Below, piece after piece: positions 1 to 11,150 of a DNA stretch of 64,000 bases. Position numbers and translations under genes: made by a program. Source of the DNA: Erythroxylum novogranatense (taxonomy: Eukaryota; Streptophyta; Magnoliopsida; Malpighiales; Erythroxylaceae); contig CM057228.1 of the NCBI GenBank assembly GCA_029891385.1, positions 52,477,783 to 52,541,782 on the forward strand, written 5' to 3'. The notes under the pieces are model-generated. The model was not told the origin of the DNA, searched no databases, and saw only the letters and a program-made list of their open reading frames with translations. Within the stretch, counting starts at the first letter, position 1; each line of letters starts with the position of its first letter.

Positions 1-412
1 TCTCAATGGCAATAGCTTTTATAATATAAAGAAAAAACTTGAAAAACTCTTGGATAATCAACCAATTACTGAAATTTAGATATCTTATCTCTAAGGAAAT
101 CAAAATTAACCATCTATTCTTACATGTGATTATGGCCATCTTTTTCTTAAATACCATGAAAGTTACAATGCATGAATTAAATTCATATATAAAACAAAAT
201 TAACAATCTATTCTTATATATCATAAACCAATAATAAGTTGAATAACAAAAGAAAAGGTTGTCGAAAGAAAATATATTCACTCTTTCTTTAGAAATTGTT
301 ATATAGAACCCTACATCAATGATGTGTATTGCAATGATATGAGTGTTATTTGCATTACAAATTATACCAATTCAAGAAGTGCATATTACAGTCACAAATT
401 CCAACTAAGTTT
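1..412. other. AT-rich intergenic DNA
   Basis: No coding region or recognisable repeat was seen. On the minus strand this would be the 3' flank of the small peptide frame at 413-529. It offers AATAAC-like stretches near 340-350 that could serve as a weak poly(A) signal. Confidence 0.4.
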
Positions 413-529
413 TTAAGGCGAGGAACCACTAGTAAAATCTTGGAGATCTTTCTCGTAAACATTAATGTTAGCAAGAGCTTGAGAATGGAAAAAGAGGAGT
501 AATGCCAAAAATGATGCTAAGAACTTCAT
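413..529 (-). CDS. possible small secreted peptide (38 aa)
   Basis: A minus-strand frame opens with ATG at 529-527 and closes with TAA at 415-413. It encodes 38 residues. The first 21 look like a textbook signal peptide: MKF, a Leu/Phe/Ala-rich core (ASFLALLLFF), then HSQALA as a plausible cleavage site. The mature part would be a short acidic tail, NINVYEKDLQDFTSGSSP. A TATA-like ACTATATGC lies about 55-60 bases upstream of the ATG on the same strand. I do not recognise the family. It could be a complete small secreted peptide, the first exon of a longer gene, or chance. No function is claimed. Confidence 0.35.
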   Translation of the reverse strand: MKFLASFLALLLFFHSQALANINVYEKDLQDFTSGSSP

Positions 530-2326
530 GAATCTCTCGGTGAAATGTGCAAAGAAGGCAAGGTGATTTTTAGCATATAGTTTCAAGAATTCTTCTTAAT
601 TCCCTAAAAAATTCTGAACAACATTTAGAATAATATAATTTTTTTCATCATTACCACTTAGGATTCCATTACAAAGCCTCATATTCTCATAATATGTATT
701 TTCTAATAATTAAATTTGACATTACAAAAGCATACCCCTTTTTCTTCTTAATACTAATAAAGACGAATGAATTTTTTCAGCTTTGCAAATTTTCCTCTTG
801 CTTGGTAAAGGTGTTTGATAAACTGAATATGTGATGAAATAAAATAAAAAATGAGAATTTTGAAAGCAGGAAAAGGAAAAGATATGATGAATCATCCAAG
901 GAATAGAGAAATGACGTGAGGTTGAATTAATGGAAGGTATTGGCAACAAGAACCCTTTTTTGTGGGGATTCTAGAAGTTTATAAGCATCAAAATATTATC
1001 AAGATCAAACCCTTCTCTTAAAAACTAATTAAACTTTGCCTAAAGTCTGGAGTTTTAGCTAATAATTTTACAGGACCACTTGTTAATTATTATGATGAAA
1101 TGGAAGATTACGATAACAGTTGCTACAAAAAGCAAAAGGACAGTTGTGTTTTGATATTGAAGAGAAAGAAAACAAAAGAAGGGGAGAGTGGTGGTGTAAG
1201 GAGAAGAATAAAAAACTAGAGATGATGGAGGAGATTGGCAGGTTTCAAGGGGCTGGCCAACTTGTAATATTAAGTTACGTCGTGTATTTTTTTAGACGTA
1301 GCTAAAGTTTCCGTTACATGGAACAATTTTTTATAGCATTATATATGCTTCTTTTTTAAGTTCTACCAAACATATATTAGGGTGTAAGTTAAACTAAAAT
1401 AAAAAAATTTTAGAGAAGAATTATTTTTTAAAAAACATAAATTCACACGTCTAACGAATTATTGGATTCAAAAGCAATTGTTAATGGTTAAATAACCTAT
1501 AAAACTAGAGTTTTCTTGAGGGAGGGAGTCTGTACACAACCCTTTTCTTTATGAACAAGGTTTTCATTCTATAGTAAAAGTCAATCTCTGATAGAATATA
1601 AATACTAACTACAAAGGAACAACCTAACACCATAAAAAACCAAAATAATTATTAAAAAATTTAAAAGATTATTTTTTTTTTTAAAAAAAAGAACACATCA
1701 GGACAAGGAGTATTTTGGGAAGGCGCTTCTAATGTTAAAAAAGAATATAGAAAGTCAAGTGCAAGTGCGCCAATTATTCAACTCTTAAACAGAACAAAAT
1801 TAGGAAAACGGAGAAATTTTGACCAATTTTTTATTCATTTTTGGGCTTAGGTCAGATTTTCTAGATTGTTACTAGGGATCATATCATATCCATTAATGTG
1901 AGTGAAGAAGGATAGTTGAATGTTGTTTTCTAGAATTTACCTGCCAATCGCTTAATCATTTGTCACATTTACAGCACGTGACCGTTTTAGTTGTTGAAAT
2001 TTCTCTCCCGTGAGTAGGTTGCTGCTTGGTATTCTGGTCAAACACGAGGATTCCATTTCAACAACCAAAAGATCATATTCCTTTTTATTACTTTTCAACA
2101 CAGCTTTAAGTTTTTAACAAATGATAAGGAGGGCAGTTCATTAGAGTTAGCCATCCCGCAAGAACAAAAAAAATGATGCCTTCTCCGGAAGGATTTTCTT
2201 GTACCTGTCGTGCCAGTTTTAACTTATAAACGTTCTTGTACTAGGAAATCTAAAGCAGCTAGAAGAAAACTGTGGACCGGTAATCCTCCGTCAAAGATTT
2301 ATTTTCTTTTTTTCCAAAGCAGAGAA
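530..2326. other. AT-rich intergenic DNA, no supported gene
   Basis: The short open frames here have no recognisable motif and no coding bias. A G-box core CACGTG sits at 1975-1980, about 1.7 kb upstream of the transporter's TATA box, too far to be assigned to it. Poly-A and poly-T runs occur near 1665-1690. Confidence 0.5.
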
Positions 2327-2785
2327 TAATATAATAATAAATTAATCAATTTTTAAATTAAATTTAATATTTTATCATTTATAAATTAATTAAACAATTT
2401 TAATAAAATTTAAATTTTTAGTAAAATTTTATTTAAAAATTAAAATTAAAATAATAAAAAGGCAAAATCAAAATATGTATGGCTTAACTTAAGTATCACG
2501 CCCCGTGACACAGTTTTAAAATTTAAATTTTATCTTAAAATTTAATTTAAAAATAAAAATAAAAATAATAAAAATGTGTCAAAAGGACCCAAAAATTTTA
2601 ATTTTAATTTTAAATAAAATTTTATTTAAAATTATAATTAAAAACAAAATGTGTCACGCATTTTATATAATAAAATTAAAAATTAAAATTAAAATAAAAT
2701 TGTTTAATTAATTTATAAATTATAGAAATTAAATTAAATTAAATTAAAAAATTGATTAATCTATTATTATTATTATTATTATATT
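2327..2785. mobile_element. AT-rich foldback/MITE-like element with long inverted arms
   Basis: The left arm (ATAATAATAAATTAATCAA, then TTTATAAATTAATTAAACAA) reappears reverse-complemented at the right (TTGTTTAATTAATTTATAA, then TTGATTAATCTATTATTAT). This gives diverged arms of about 85-100 bp around a centre of roughly 250 bp. The centre itself contains mirrored GTGACAC and GTGTCAC motifs near 2500 and 2650. There is no coding capacity. Arm ends are blurred by TAT microsatellites, so no target duplication could be fixed. This architecture fits a MITE or foldback element. A simple AT-rich hairpin grown by slippage is the alternative. Confidence 0.55.
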
Positions 2786-3600
2786 AGTACACATACATAT
2801 TAATGCAATATTAAACATCTTGTATATTTATAATAAAGTTTTTCTACAAATAATGCTTGGGAATTGTAAATAATTTATTTTGATTTCAACAACTTATTTT
2901 AATGGATTACTTTATAGGAATAATTTATAGGAATAATTTTATCAAAATGTTTAATAACCAACTGATGTTTATATAATTAGTTATCTCTTCTAAAAGAAAC
3001 TCGAGTTAATGTGCAAAATATTTAGTTTCACAAAATAACTATAATTAGTTATCTCTCCTAAAAAACTCGAGTTAATAAAAGAAGTCTTTAATTAAATTAA
3101 ATTAAATTAAATTAAATGATAATAATTATAAAAGTTAAAGTTATCGCTGTTATACATAACACTTTAAGAAACATAAAATGATAGAATTCATCTTCTAATT
3201 CTATTAAAAGATATTTGATTAAGGCTTTAATATATGAATTACACTTTAATTAAAATTTTTATTTAATCAAATAATTTAAGGCGGAATAAGGGTGTTGGAC
3301 TATACTAAATAAATTAGGCCTGCTTTGAGAGTGTATCATCCGCCTAAAAAACTTTGTAGGCTGTTCATATATTAATTTTTCGTCAAATTAAACCATTTTA
3401 TGATAATTTTTATTACCCTAAAAAATACCAATGTTTAGATAACTTTAATAGCTAATGCCACAAAAGGCATCGTATATTTCCATAAAATGAATATGAATTT
3501 CACACGGGTAAAAGTGATTAACCAATAAATGATATTGGCACACTTGGGATATAATTCTTTTCCCCCAAAATCATCAATTTTCCTCTCACACTAGTAAATT
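2786..3600. other. AT-rich 5' flank of the transporter gene
   Basis: No gene seen. An (ATTAA)n run lies at about 3090-3115. A near-duplicate of about 30 bases (ATAATTAGTTATCTCTYCTA followed by an ACTCGAGTTAAT motif) occurs near 2976-3011 and 3043-3077. This may be the distal promoter of the gene at 3783, but no cis-element was identified with confidence. Confidence 0.4.
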
Positions 3601-3677
3601 AATCACCCCAAGTCAACTCTCAGGTCCTTGCAAGACGCAAAAGACGCTGTTAACGTCCACCCTATCTGTGTTGTGTC

Positions 3678-3684
3678 TATATAA
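3678..3684 (+). promoter_or_regulatory. TATA box of the MFS transporter gene
   Basis: TATATAA in the context GTCTATATAATTTATGG lies 99 bases upstream of the ATG at 3783. It predicts a start of transcription near 3710 and a 5' leader of about 70 bases. It is the only good TATA motif in the final 150 bases before the start codon. Confidence 0.6.
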
Positions 3685-3782
3685 TTTATGGACAAGAGTA
3701 CTCCCACTTTCCTTCTAAGGCCACTAGAGAGGACTCTCTGTACTACTACTTCTATACGAATATACCAGTAGTAAAGGTAAAA

Positions 3783-5576
3783 ATGGTGGTGGCCAGCGTT
3801 GGTAGTGCCGGAGCTATTGGTGGCTTCGCCGACATGAAGAGCCTGACCACCCAAATAATTACCGGCCGATGGTTCATGGTATTCGCGTCACTTTTAATTA
3901 TGTCGGCAGCCGGAGCAACATACATGTTTGCTCTATACTCCCCTGAAATTAAGAGTTCTTTAGGCTACGATCAAACAACCCTTAATTTGCTAAGCTTCTT
4001 CAAAGATCTTGGTGCCAACGTTGGTATACTCTCGGGTCTCATCAACGAGGTTACCCCTCCGTGGGTTGTGCTCTCAATGGGAGCTGTTTTGAACTTCTTT
4101 GGCTACTTCATGATCTGGATGGCTGTGACCAAAAGAATCACAGGTGTACAAGTATGGCAAATGTGTTTATACATCTGCATAGGTGCCAATTCTCAATCTT
4201 TTGCTAATACTGGAGCTCTAGTCACCTGTGTCAAGAATTTCCCGGAGAGTCGTGGCGCTGTACTCGGGATTTTGAAGGGCTATGTTGGTCTAAGCGGTGC
4301 CATTATAACACAACTGTTTCATGCTTTCTATTTCAAAGACGCAAAGGCTTTGATTTTGCTCATAGCTTGGCTTCCCGCTGCTATATCTTTTGCCTTCTTG
4401 CGTACCATTCGAATTATGAAGGTAATTCGCCAACCAAATGAGCTCCAAGTCTACTACAATTTACTCTATATTTCTCTAGGCCTTGCAGGCTTTTTGATGA
4501 TAATAATCATAGTAGAGAAAATGGTTGATTTTAGTCAACTTGCGTATGGTGGGAGTGCTGCTATTGTGCTTTCCTTGCTCTTTCTGCCACTGGCTATTGT
4601 TTTTATCGAAGAATACAAGATCTGGCAGAGAAAGAAACAAACCTTGAACGACCCTTCACCACTGAACATCAGAACTGAGAAGCCAAGCCAAGAAACTACA
4701 TCGTCTATAGCTCCGCCACAGGCCGATAACAAGATTTCGGTCACAGAATCGTCAATTACAGAGGACAAAGCTTCCCCGTCTTGCTGGAGAACTGCTTTCA
4801 GGCCACCAGATAGAGGAGAAGACTACACAATACTACAAGCTCTTTTTAGCATTGACATGCTAATCCTTTTCTTAGCAACCATTTGTGGTGTTGGAGGCAC
4901 ATTGACTGTAATAGACAACTTGGGTCAGATTGGAACCTCTCAGGGGTACCCCAAGAAAAGCATGAGCACTTTCGTTTCGCTGGTGAGCATATGGAATTAT
5001 CTAGGTCGAGTGGTGTCAGGTTTCCTCTCTGAACACTTCCTGCAGAAATATAAATTTCCACGCCCTTTGATGCTTACAATGATCCTATTATTTTCATGTG
5101 TCGGTCATCTACTAATCGCGTTCAATGTCTCCGGTGGACTTTATGTGGCCTCCGTAATCATCGGGTTCTGTTTTGGGGCTCAATGGCCATTACTTTTTGC
5201 CATAATCTCAGAACTCTTTGGTCTCAAATACTACTCTACTCTGTACAATTTCGGGGCCGTAGCAAGCCCTATTGGATCATATATTCTAAATGTGAGAGTG
5301 ACGGGCCATCTTTATGATAGAGAGGCTTTGAAACAATTAGCGGCTAAGGGACTCGAGAGACAGCATGGTCATGATCTGAATTGCATTGGAACTGACTGCT
5401 TCAGGTTGTCCTTCATCATAATCACTGCTTCTACATTGTTTGGAGCTCTGGTTTCGCTACTTCTGGTCATTAGGACTAGAAAATTTTACAAGGGTGACAT
5501 CTACAAAAAGTTCCGGGAAGCGGCTGAAGCAGCGGAGGCGGAAATGGCGGTGGTCGGTAAAGCTAACGACAGGTAG
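3783..5576 (+). CDS. Nodulin-like / NFD4-like MFS transporter, 597 aa, single exon
   Basis: An uninterrupted frame encodes a multi-pass membrane protein of the plant Nodulin-like (PF06813) plus NFD4 C-terminal MFS family, close to Arabidopsis At2g39210-type proteins. Residues 29-277 form the Nodulin-like half with about eight hydrophobic helices and family signatures: [20 protein letters not shown] at 28-47, [20 protein letters not shown] at 61-80, [20 protein letters not shown] at 136-155. A hydrophilic loop (278-350) rich in Ser, Thr and Lys follows. Residues 355-563 form the second MFS half with [20 protein letters not shown] at 388-407 and [20 protein letters not shown] at 462-481. The tail is charged and Ala/Glu-rich. 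The ATG at 3783 has a good context (A at -3, G at +4) and sits just after the TATA box. Met18 is an in-frame alternative. Full length for the family, no frameshift. The substrate is not established for most members, so none is asserted. It is the only intact host gene seen in the window. Confidence 0.95.
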   Translation: MVVASVGSAGAIGGFADMKSLTTQIITGRWFMVFASLLIMSAAGATYMFALYSPEIKSSLGYDQTTLNLLSFFKDLGANVGILSGLINEVTPPWVVLSMGAVLNFFGYFMIWMAVTKRITGVQVWQMCLYICIGANSQSFANTGALVTCVKNFPESRGAVLGILKGYVGLSGAIITQLFHAFYFKDAKALILLIAWLPAAISFAFLRTIRIMKVIRQPNELQVYYNLLYISLGLAGFLMIIIIVEKMVDFSQLAYGGSAAIVLSLLFLPLAIVFIEEYKIWQRKKQTLNDPSPLNIRTEKPSQETTSSIAPPQADNKISVTESSITEDKASPSCWRTAFRPPDRGEDYTILQALFSIDMLILFLATICGVGGTLTVIDNLGQIGTSQGYPKKSMSTFVSLVSIWNYLGRVVSGFLSEHFLQKYKFPRPLMLTMILLFSCVGHLLIAFNVSGGLYVASVIIGFCFGAQWPLLFAIISELFGLKYYSTLYNFGAVASPIGSYILNVRVTGHLYDREALKQLAAKGLERQHGHDLNCIGTDCFRLSFIIITASTLFGALVSLLLVIRTRKFYKGDIYKKFREAAEAAEAEMAVVGKANDR

Positions 5577-5806
5577 GCACAAAAGTATCTTAGCTAGGAG
5601 CTCGTTACCAAACAACGAGCTGGAATATGACTAGCAGTTAATCATAGTTACGTGCAGAAAAATTTGCAGTCAGTGCAGTTGATAATTTCTTGTCTTATAT
5701 CTTTCCAATACATACAGTGCAGTGTCTATGGTCAATGGCAAAAATCAAGATATCGACCATTGCTTCTTCAAGTTATAGGGATTTTCATATGTATGCTGTA
5801 CACTCG

Positions 5807-5812
5807 AATAAA
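5807..5812 (+). terminator. poly(A) signal of the transporter gene
   Basis: A canonical AATAAA lies 231 bases after the stop codon, in TCGAATAAAATATAAGG. It implies a 3' UTR of roughly 250 bases. It is the first perfect AATAAA downstream of the coding region. Confidence 0.5.
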
Positions 5813-5829
5813 ATATAAGGAGTATTTGA

Positions 5830-6707
5830 CTACATTAATACACCGTTAAAACACACGTCGTTAACTTTGGAATCGCGTAAAAACAAAGACTCTTTTTGCT
5901 TTTGATTTGACTTTCGGAACTCTCGTCTTTCATGCTTACGGGACTCAAATTTTGGTGCTTAGTCAAAGTTAAGATTTACTTAACATGACAACTCACATTA
6001 ACATTTACGAAGAAGTCATTATAAACAGAAAACTGAATATATATAGATAGGTCTTCTTGATTCTCATCCAAAATGTCATTTTATTTGGAAGTGGTTGTCT
6101 TGAAGCATTACAATGAATTTCTTTCTTTGTGCTCTTTTTAAGGACACCTCACGAGCCCTCTGGCTTAGAATAACACTAACAAGGCAGGGATTTGAAAAGA
6201 GTTGAACAATATTTTTAAAAGGAAATTTGTTAGTTACATGAGTATGATTTTGAAGGAAATAGAAAAGTTCCAAATAATTGTTGATTCAAATATGTAAAGC
6301 TACATTGCCATGATTAGGAAGTAACATTTAATTATCTAGAGTAGTACTATCCAATTGGACTCATTGTCGCAGTATTGAGTAAGGTCAAAACTGATATGAG
6401 TTAACTAATGTTCTATATAATATAAAAAACAGTAATTTGATGAAAAAAAGTTACCAAGTGCCTAAGACTTCCCATCTTGTGGAGATTTAAATAATGTACA
6501 CAACTTTTCATTTGTATTTTCACAAAAAAAGTTATTTCCGTAACTTTAATGTGTGACATTATAATTAAAAAAAAACAACTTTACCAATTACTAAGGCTCA
6601 CCCTCAAAAAGTAATTCAATCACATTATTGTAATTATAGAGTCAAATTAAGGTTAAGAAACAGAATAGATAACATATTAGACTAAATATATTATATTGAA
6701 TCTCATC
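5830..6707. other. intergenic DNA between the transporter and element A
   Basis: No coding region or recognisable repeat seen. It ends at the GTATT target duplication (6708-6712) of the Ty3/gypsy element. Confidence 0.4.
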
Positions 6708-6925
6708 GTATTTGGTTGGGCCGGTCGTGCTAGGCCCAAACCCAGACTCAGAACGACACATGGGCCGATCGACCCATCCCTTGATGATTGACCTAATTTA
6801 TGTAGGTATTAGTTATATAAATTCATTGCATCATCATGAAAAAGGTACGACTTTAGAACCCTAGTATTCTTTATTCACTAGCCATCAATACTCTCACAAA
6901 AAAATTGACTTGAGCGTCGGAGGGG

Positions 6926-9044
6926 TGTTGGGCCCCAAATTTGTTTTTCTTGATGTTATTAAGTATGAATTAATTTGATTGTGTTATTTGTTGCATAGTT
7001 TGAATTCATTGGAGGTGTTAGAGGAAAATTAAGAATTTTTTTGAATTTAGTATGGAATAAATGTTTATGGAAGAGTAGATTTATATAAGGGCAAAATGGG
7101 CAAGGCTTTTAAGTTGGCTAAGTTAAGGCTTATCAAGGAGGACATTTTAGTACATGTGCTATTTAGGGCTTAAGAAATAGAAAGGAGATAGAAAAGAAAG
7201 AAAGGAAAATAGAAAGAAGAAAGAAGGAGAAGGGAGTTTCGGTGGAGTTTGGGAGGAAGAAGAAGAATTAGGGTTTTGCTTCCTAGAGGATTTTCGAAGT
7301 TTTGAAGCATTCTTTAGTTAAGTTAAACTCTTTTATTTTTGTTGAGATGGATTGAACCTTAGTATTGCTTGAAATAGGGTAGAATCGCTTGAGTTAGGGT
7401 TTTCGGAAACTTTGGTAGAAATTCATGGGTTGTTGTTTTGTTGATGATTTTGTGTTAGTATGAGCTTAGAAAGGAAGTATAGGACATAATGCAAGGGTTA
7501 GATGTGTTGTAGATGAGAAAGGAAAGGATTAAAGGTTGAAAATGTCGAAAATCTGAGTTTCGGAGTCGAACTCCAGCCCAGACGTCATGACGTCTTGCAG
7601 AGCCACGCCTTAACGTCATCGGCCCAAGACGTCATGATTTAACGAGCCTCGTCGCGGCGAGGCCAGTTTCCATCAAAGATGTTTTTTAGTAATTTGAGCA
7701 TATCTTTTGCTACAGAAGTCCTTTTGAGATGATTTTTGATGCGTTGTAAACTAGAGACATAGATCTACAAGTTTTGTGAAGTAATGGAGTTCTGAATCAG
7801 TCTCTAAGGATATGAAATTTTGGATGGAAGTTAAGAATGGAAATATTGTTTCAGCATGAGTTATTGAATGGGATTTTGGTTCTTATTTTAGGAAATCAAG
7901 TGAGGCAAGAGGATCAAGAGGATCAAGAGGAAACTCATTCCTAGGCAAGAACAAGCAAGGAATCAAGGTGGGTTCATGTTTATAATAGAGTAAATAAGTT
8001 ACTCATTGTTTTGTTCAAATCAAGAAAGATTTAAAGCTTTAAATTGCATCATCAACGATTGCATTACATGCTATTGTGAAATGATTATATTTTGCTATAT
8101 GATTTGCATTCATGATTATTAACAAGGTTTTCAAAAAGGGGTGTTCTCCTTTCAAGAATACATGTCCATGAATTTATGCTTTACGAAATATATGACAAGC
8201 AAGTTTACAAGCAAGTGCTAGTTTGACAAACAAGTTTACAAGAACATGAATCATGCATATTTACGTGAGTTTGCGGTATGTCCCTCACGAATAGTCAAGT
8301 GCACATTGACTCACGAAAAGGCTTCTCCCGCCTACCCGCAAGTGGCACAGGGTTTCTCACAAGGATTCCCTCACGAAACTACGTCTACACATATCCATTT
8401 CGATGGGAGTGTGTAGTACGTCATGAACCAGGGACAACCTAAACCATCATGTTATGTTATGTGTTTATGATCTGTTGTTATGTTTCATGCATCATGAATT
8501 GTTCAAGAATCAAGCATTTTCAAGCTATGACTCATACATGCTCAATTTCTATGATTTCAACAAGTACCACGGCAATGAGTTATTTTTGAATACTTTTACT
8601 TATTGCTATATTATGAATATGTTCCCACGAGCTTTATAGCTCACCCCTCTAATCTCCCCCATTCAGGTGACGAGCAAGAGACCGAGTGAGTCAAGGATTA
8701 TGGCAGCACTCCATTTTGTTATGTTTGTTTATTTTAAATGTTATACTTTTGGAAGTCAAGGCTCTAGTTTCATTTCAAGTATTATTGTTTCAAGAGTATT
8801 TTGTATTTTTGGCTCTTGAACTCAAAGTTGTAATTTGGTTTGAATGTTCTTAAAGCTTTATGAAAATCATCTTTTGGAGCATGAATTATGGATTTGTTTG
8901 TTTAAATCTCATGAAAGTAGGTTTCAAGTTTGTTTCCCAGTAGGCTCATTAATCTTCTGCGGGTCTTTTCCTTAAATGAATAATTAGCATGTTTCACACC
9001 ACGCTCTCATGTCCGATGTGGGGCTCCGGCAGCGGGGTTCAACA
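6926..9044 (+). mobile_element. Solo LTR E1 (2.1 kb) inside the 5' LTR of element A
   Basis: The insertion starts TGTTGGGCCCC and ends GGGGTTCAACA, an imperfect terminal inverted repeat with TG...CA ends. It is flanked by AGGGG at 6921-6925 and 9045-9049. No gag-pol, PBS or second LTR is present, so it reads as a solo LTR left by recombination. It contains a purine-rich stretch (7170-7270), a palindromic-word cassette (7581-7662), the conserved module (7694-7745) and the segment 8300-8420 typical of long plant gypsy LTRs. The short frame at 8454-8639 has no protein signature. The lineage cannot be fixed without internal domains. Confidence 0.85.
7581..7662 (+). repeat. Palindromic-word cassette of E1 (GACGTCATGACGTC type)
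   Basis: GACGTCATGACGTC lies at 7581-7594. Variants AACGTCAT and AGACGTCATG follow near 7612 and 7627. A near-palindrome of different composition, CCTCGTCGCGGCGAGG, lies at 7647-7662. The stretch is far richer in CpG than its surroundings. About 30 bases further on is the module shared by the other long LTRs. Confidence 0.7.
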
Positions 9045-9120
9045 AGGGGCCTACCGGCAGTCAACCCCCAGTGTGGCTTATTGTTTTGCAGGTATTTTTG
9101 TGCCAAAGTCATCCAATCCT

Positions 9121-10243
9121 ATGGATCCTAACATTAGCGCCCAGTCCCATCAAAATCAGACAGAACCAGTTGGCGCCTACCATGAGGTCGAGCATCAAGG
9201 CACCACGTCCAGAAGCACTCAGATCAGTCAGGCGGCGACAACAAATCCTGATGTAACCGTTGTTGCGGCACTTGCACTACAGCGAATGGGCTTGCGACTA
9301 TCCGCCGCCCTTCCATCACCGCATCCTGATCACCAAACACACCCTCCGCCCATCATCCAAAACTCTAGTATAAACGAGCTACCCCCTCAATACTCACATC
9401 AGCATGATCAACCGCAACAATCCCAAAACCAGGACCAAGAAGCGTAAAACGTGGCTCTAGAGGATGGCGCTAGAACCATTTCACATCCTCACACCAATAT
9501 CCTCTCAACACGAACCCTCCTGCACCACAACAAACTTTCCTCACAAAAAGACAAATAGAAGAAGCGACCGATCTATTGATTCACCAAATCTTACAGTCTC
9601 AACCGGAACAGCAGCAAACTCCCGCTCGACAGATTGGTGTGCTGGCCGATCGGCACTCTGCTAAAGCCTTAGAAAAAATCGTGGACCACCGAATCAATAT
9701 AGCCATGAATTCCCATCCTAGTCAACCATCAGCACAATACAGCTCTCCTTTCATCCCGGAGATCTGGATAGCCTCCCAGCGGTCAGTACTAAGATACCAA
9801 CGCAAGAAAAATACACTGAAAAAACTGATCCTCTCAACTACCTGTAGCACTTTTAATCGATGATGAGCCTGCATTGCGTTCCAGACATCATTCAATGTAA
9901 GACCTTCTGCATAGCCTTTCAAGAAGGAGCCCGAAGATGGTTCAACAGCTTACCCCCACGTTGTATAACCAGTTTTGAGGATTTTAAGCTGCTATTCCTC
10001 AACCAATTTGTTACAAGTAAACGGTCACAGAAGACTGCCATGAAAGTAATGCAGTTGACTCAAGGAAGAAACGAAAGTTTGTGGGAATTCATCACCCAAT
10101 TTAACAATGAAGCTGTCGAAGTCCCTGACCTCACCTACTCGTCCCTGTTAACTGCCTTGATGAGCAATACGAGGGATGAAGAGTTCAAGAAGTCGCTGGA
10201 CCATTTCCACAAAAAGATTTTTGAAGTACAAAAAAAATGTTGA
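9121..10243 (+). pseudogene. gag pseudogene of element A
   Basis: The gag reading is scattered over frames. An N-terminal Pro/Gln-rich part lies at 9121-9447, linking parts at 9464-9863, and the capsid-like core at 9860-10243. The core carries typical Retrotrans_gag features: GARRWFNSLPPRCITSFEDF, then NQFVTSKRSQKTAMKVMQL, then SLWEFITQFNNEAVEV. No zinc knuckle could be found. Multiple frameshifts and stops mean no functional Gag can be made. Confidence 0.8.
9169..9187 (+). other. Primer-binding site of element A
   Basis: Directly after the 5' LTR, TTGGCGCCTACCATGAGG begins with TGG, complementary to a tRNA CCA end. Element B has the same site with changes (TTGACGCCTACCGTGGGG). The tRNA was not assigned. 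Confidence 0.65.
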
Positions 10244-10430
10244 TCGAGATAATGAGGGCAGGAGCGGTTGGTCTGAAAATTGGCGAAAACTCTGGAGACA
10301 ACATAACATGAATGATGGCGGAAGGCATACCAGGAATATGGATGACCGATGCGATACGAGAGGATAGTCCAAAGCTAGAGATGACAGAAATACCGGACTG
10401 CGGGATGATCGAACGATCAGGATCATAAAC

Positions 10431-10895
10431 ATGATTTTTGGCGGTAACGCAGCAGGAGGGTCCACCGTCAGAGGAAGGAAGCGGTATGTCAGGCAGATCG
10501 CTGAGGGCCAGTCAGCAACAAAAAAGTCACAAATTAGGGAGGTGATCTCGTTTGACGAGTCTGATCTGGTTGGCGTCAGCTGTCCTCATGACGACGCACT
10601 CATGGTCACTTTGAATATAGACGGTAGTGAGGTGAAACACGTAATGATTGACACAGGTAGCTCGGTCGACCTATTGTACTACTATGCTTTTAAGCAGATG
10701 GAGATTTCGAAGGAACGACTACTGCCGATAGAGGGACCAATCAAAGGGGTAACAGGAGAGTCAACCTATCCATTCGCTCGAGTCCTCTTGAACGTAAAGT
10801 TCGGACAAAAGTCATTCCAAGTAGTGAAAAATGTTGAATTCCTAGTTGTGAAGTTTGTAGGAGCCTATAATGCAATAATTAGAAGAGCCACATAA
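10431..10895 (+). pseudogene. retropepsin-like aspartic protease of element A
   Basis: The frame contains the catalytic motif DTGSSVD, with the aspartate codon at 10650-10652, inside a retroviral-type protease fold as in plant Ty3/gypsy polyproteins. The stop after YNAIIRRAT falls where an intact relative would continue into the protease-RT linker. Pol is therefore truncated here. Confidence 0.8.
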
Positions 10896-11150
10896 AACGC
10901 CTTCAGAGCTGTCGTCTCAACCTATTAGCAGGCGATGAAATTCCCAACACCCCATGGCATCAGTATTGTTAGGGGTCAGCAAAGGATCGCCAGGGAATGC
11001 TACTTGACAAAAACAAGAACCCTTGAGGGAGCGGTAGTGTTGGCAAGTTCTCTTGATGTAAGAGAAGATGAAGAAACTGAGAGGATGAACCTTGTAGAAG
11101 AAACGTAGTGGGTCATACTGGATGAAGAAGAACGATCCAAATTCACTAAT

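Larger units (their letters stand above)
6713..9168 (+). repeat. 5' LTR of element A (332 bp, split by a solo LTR)
   Basis: Two pieces, 6713-6925 and 9050-9168, join to 332 bp once the 6926-9044 insertion and one AGGGG copy are removed. That is exactly the length of the 3' LTR. TATATAAA at 6814-6821 is the likely TATA box of the element. The LTR starts TG and ends CA. Confidence 0.88.

Noticed and set aside
722..949. 75-codon minus-strand frame
   Set aside because: Low-complexity composition, no domain, no promoter or conservation evidence.
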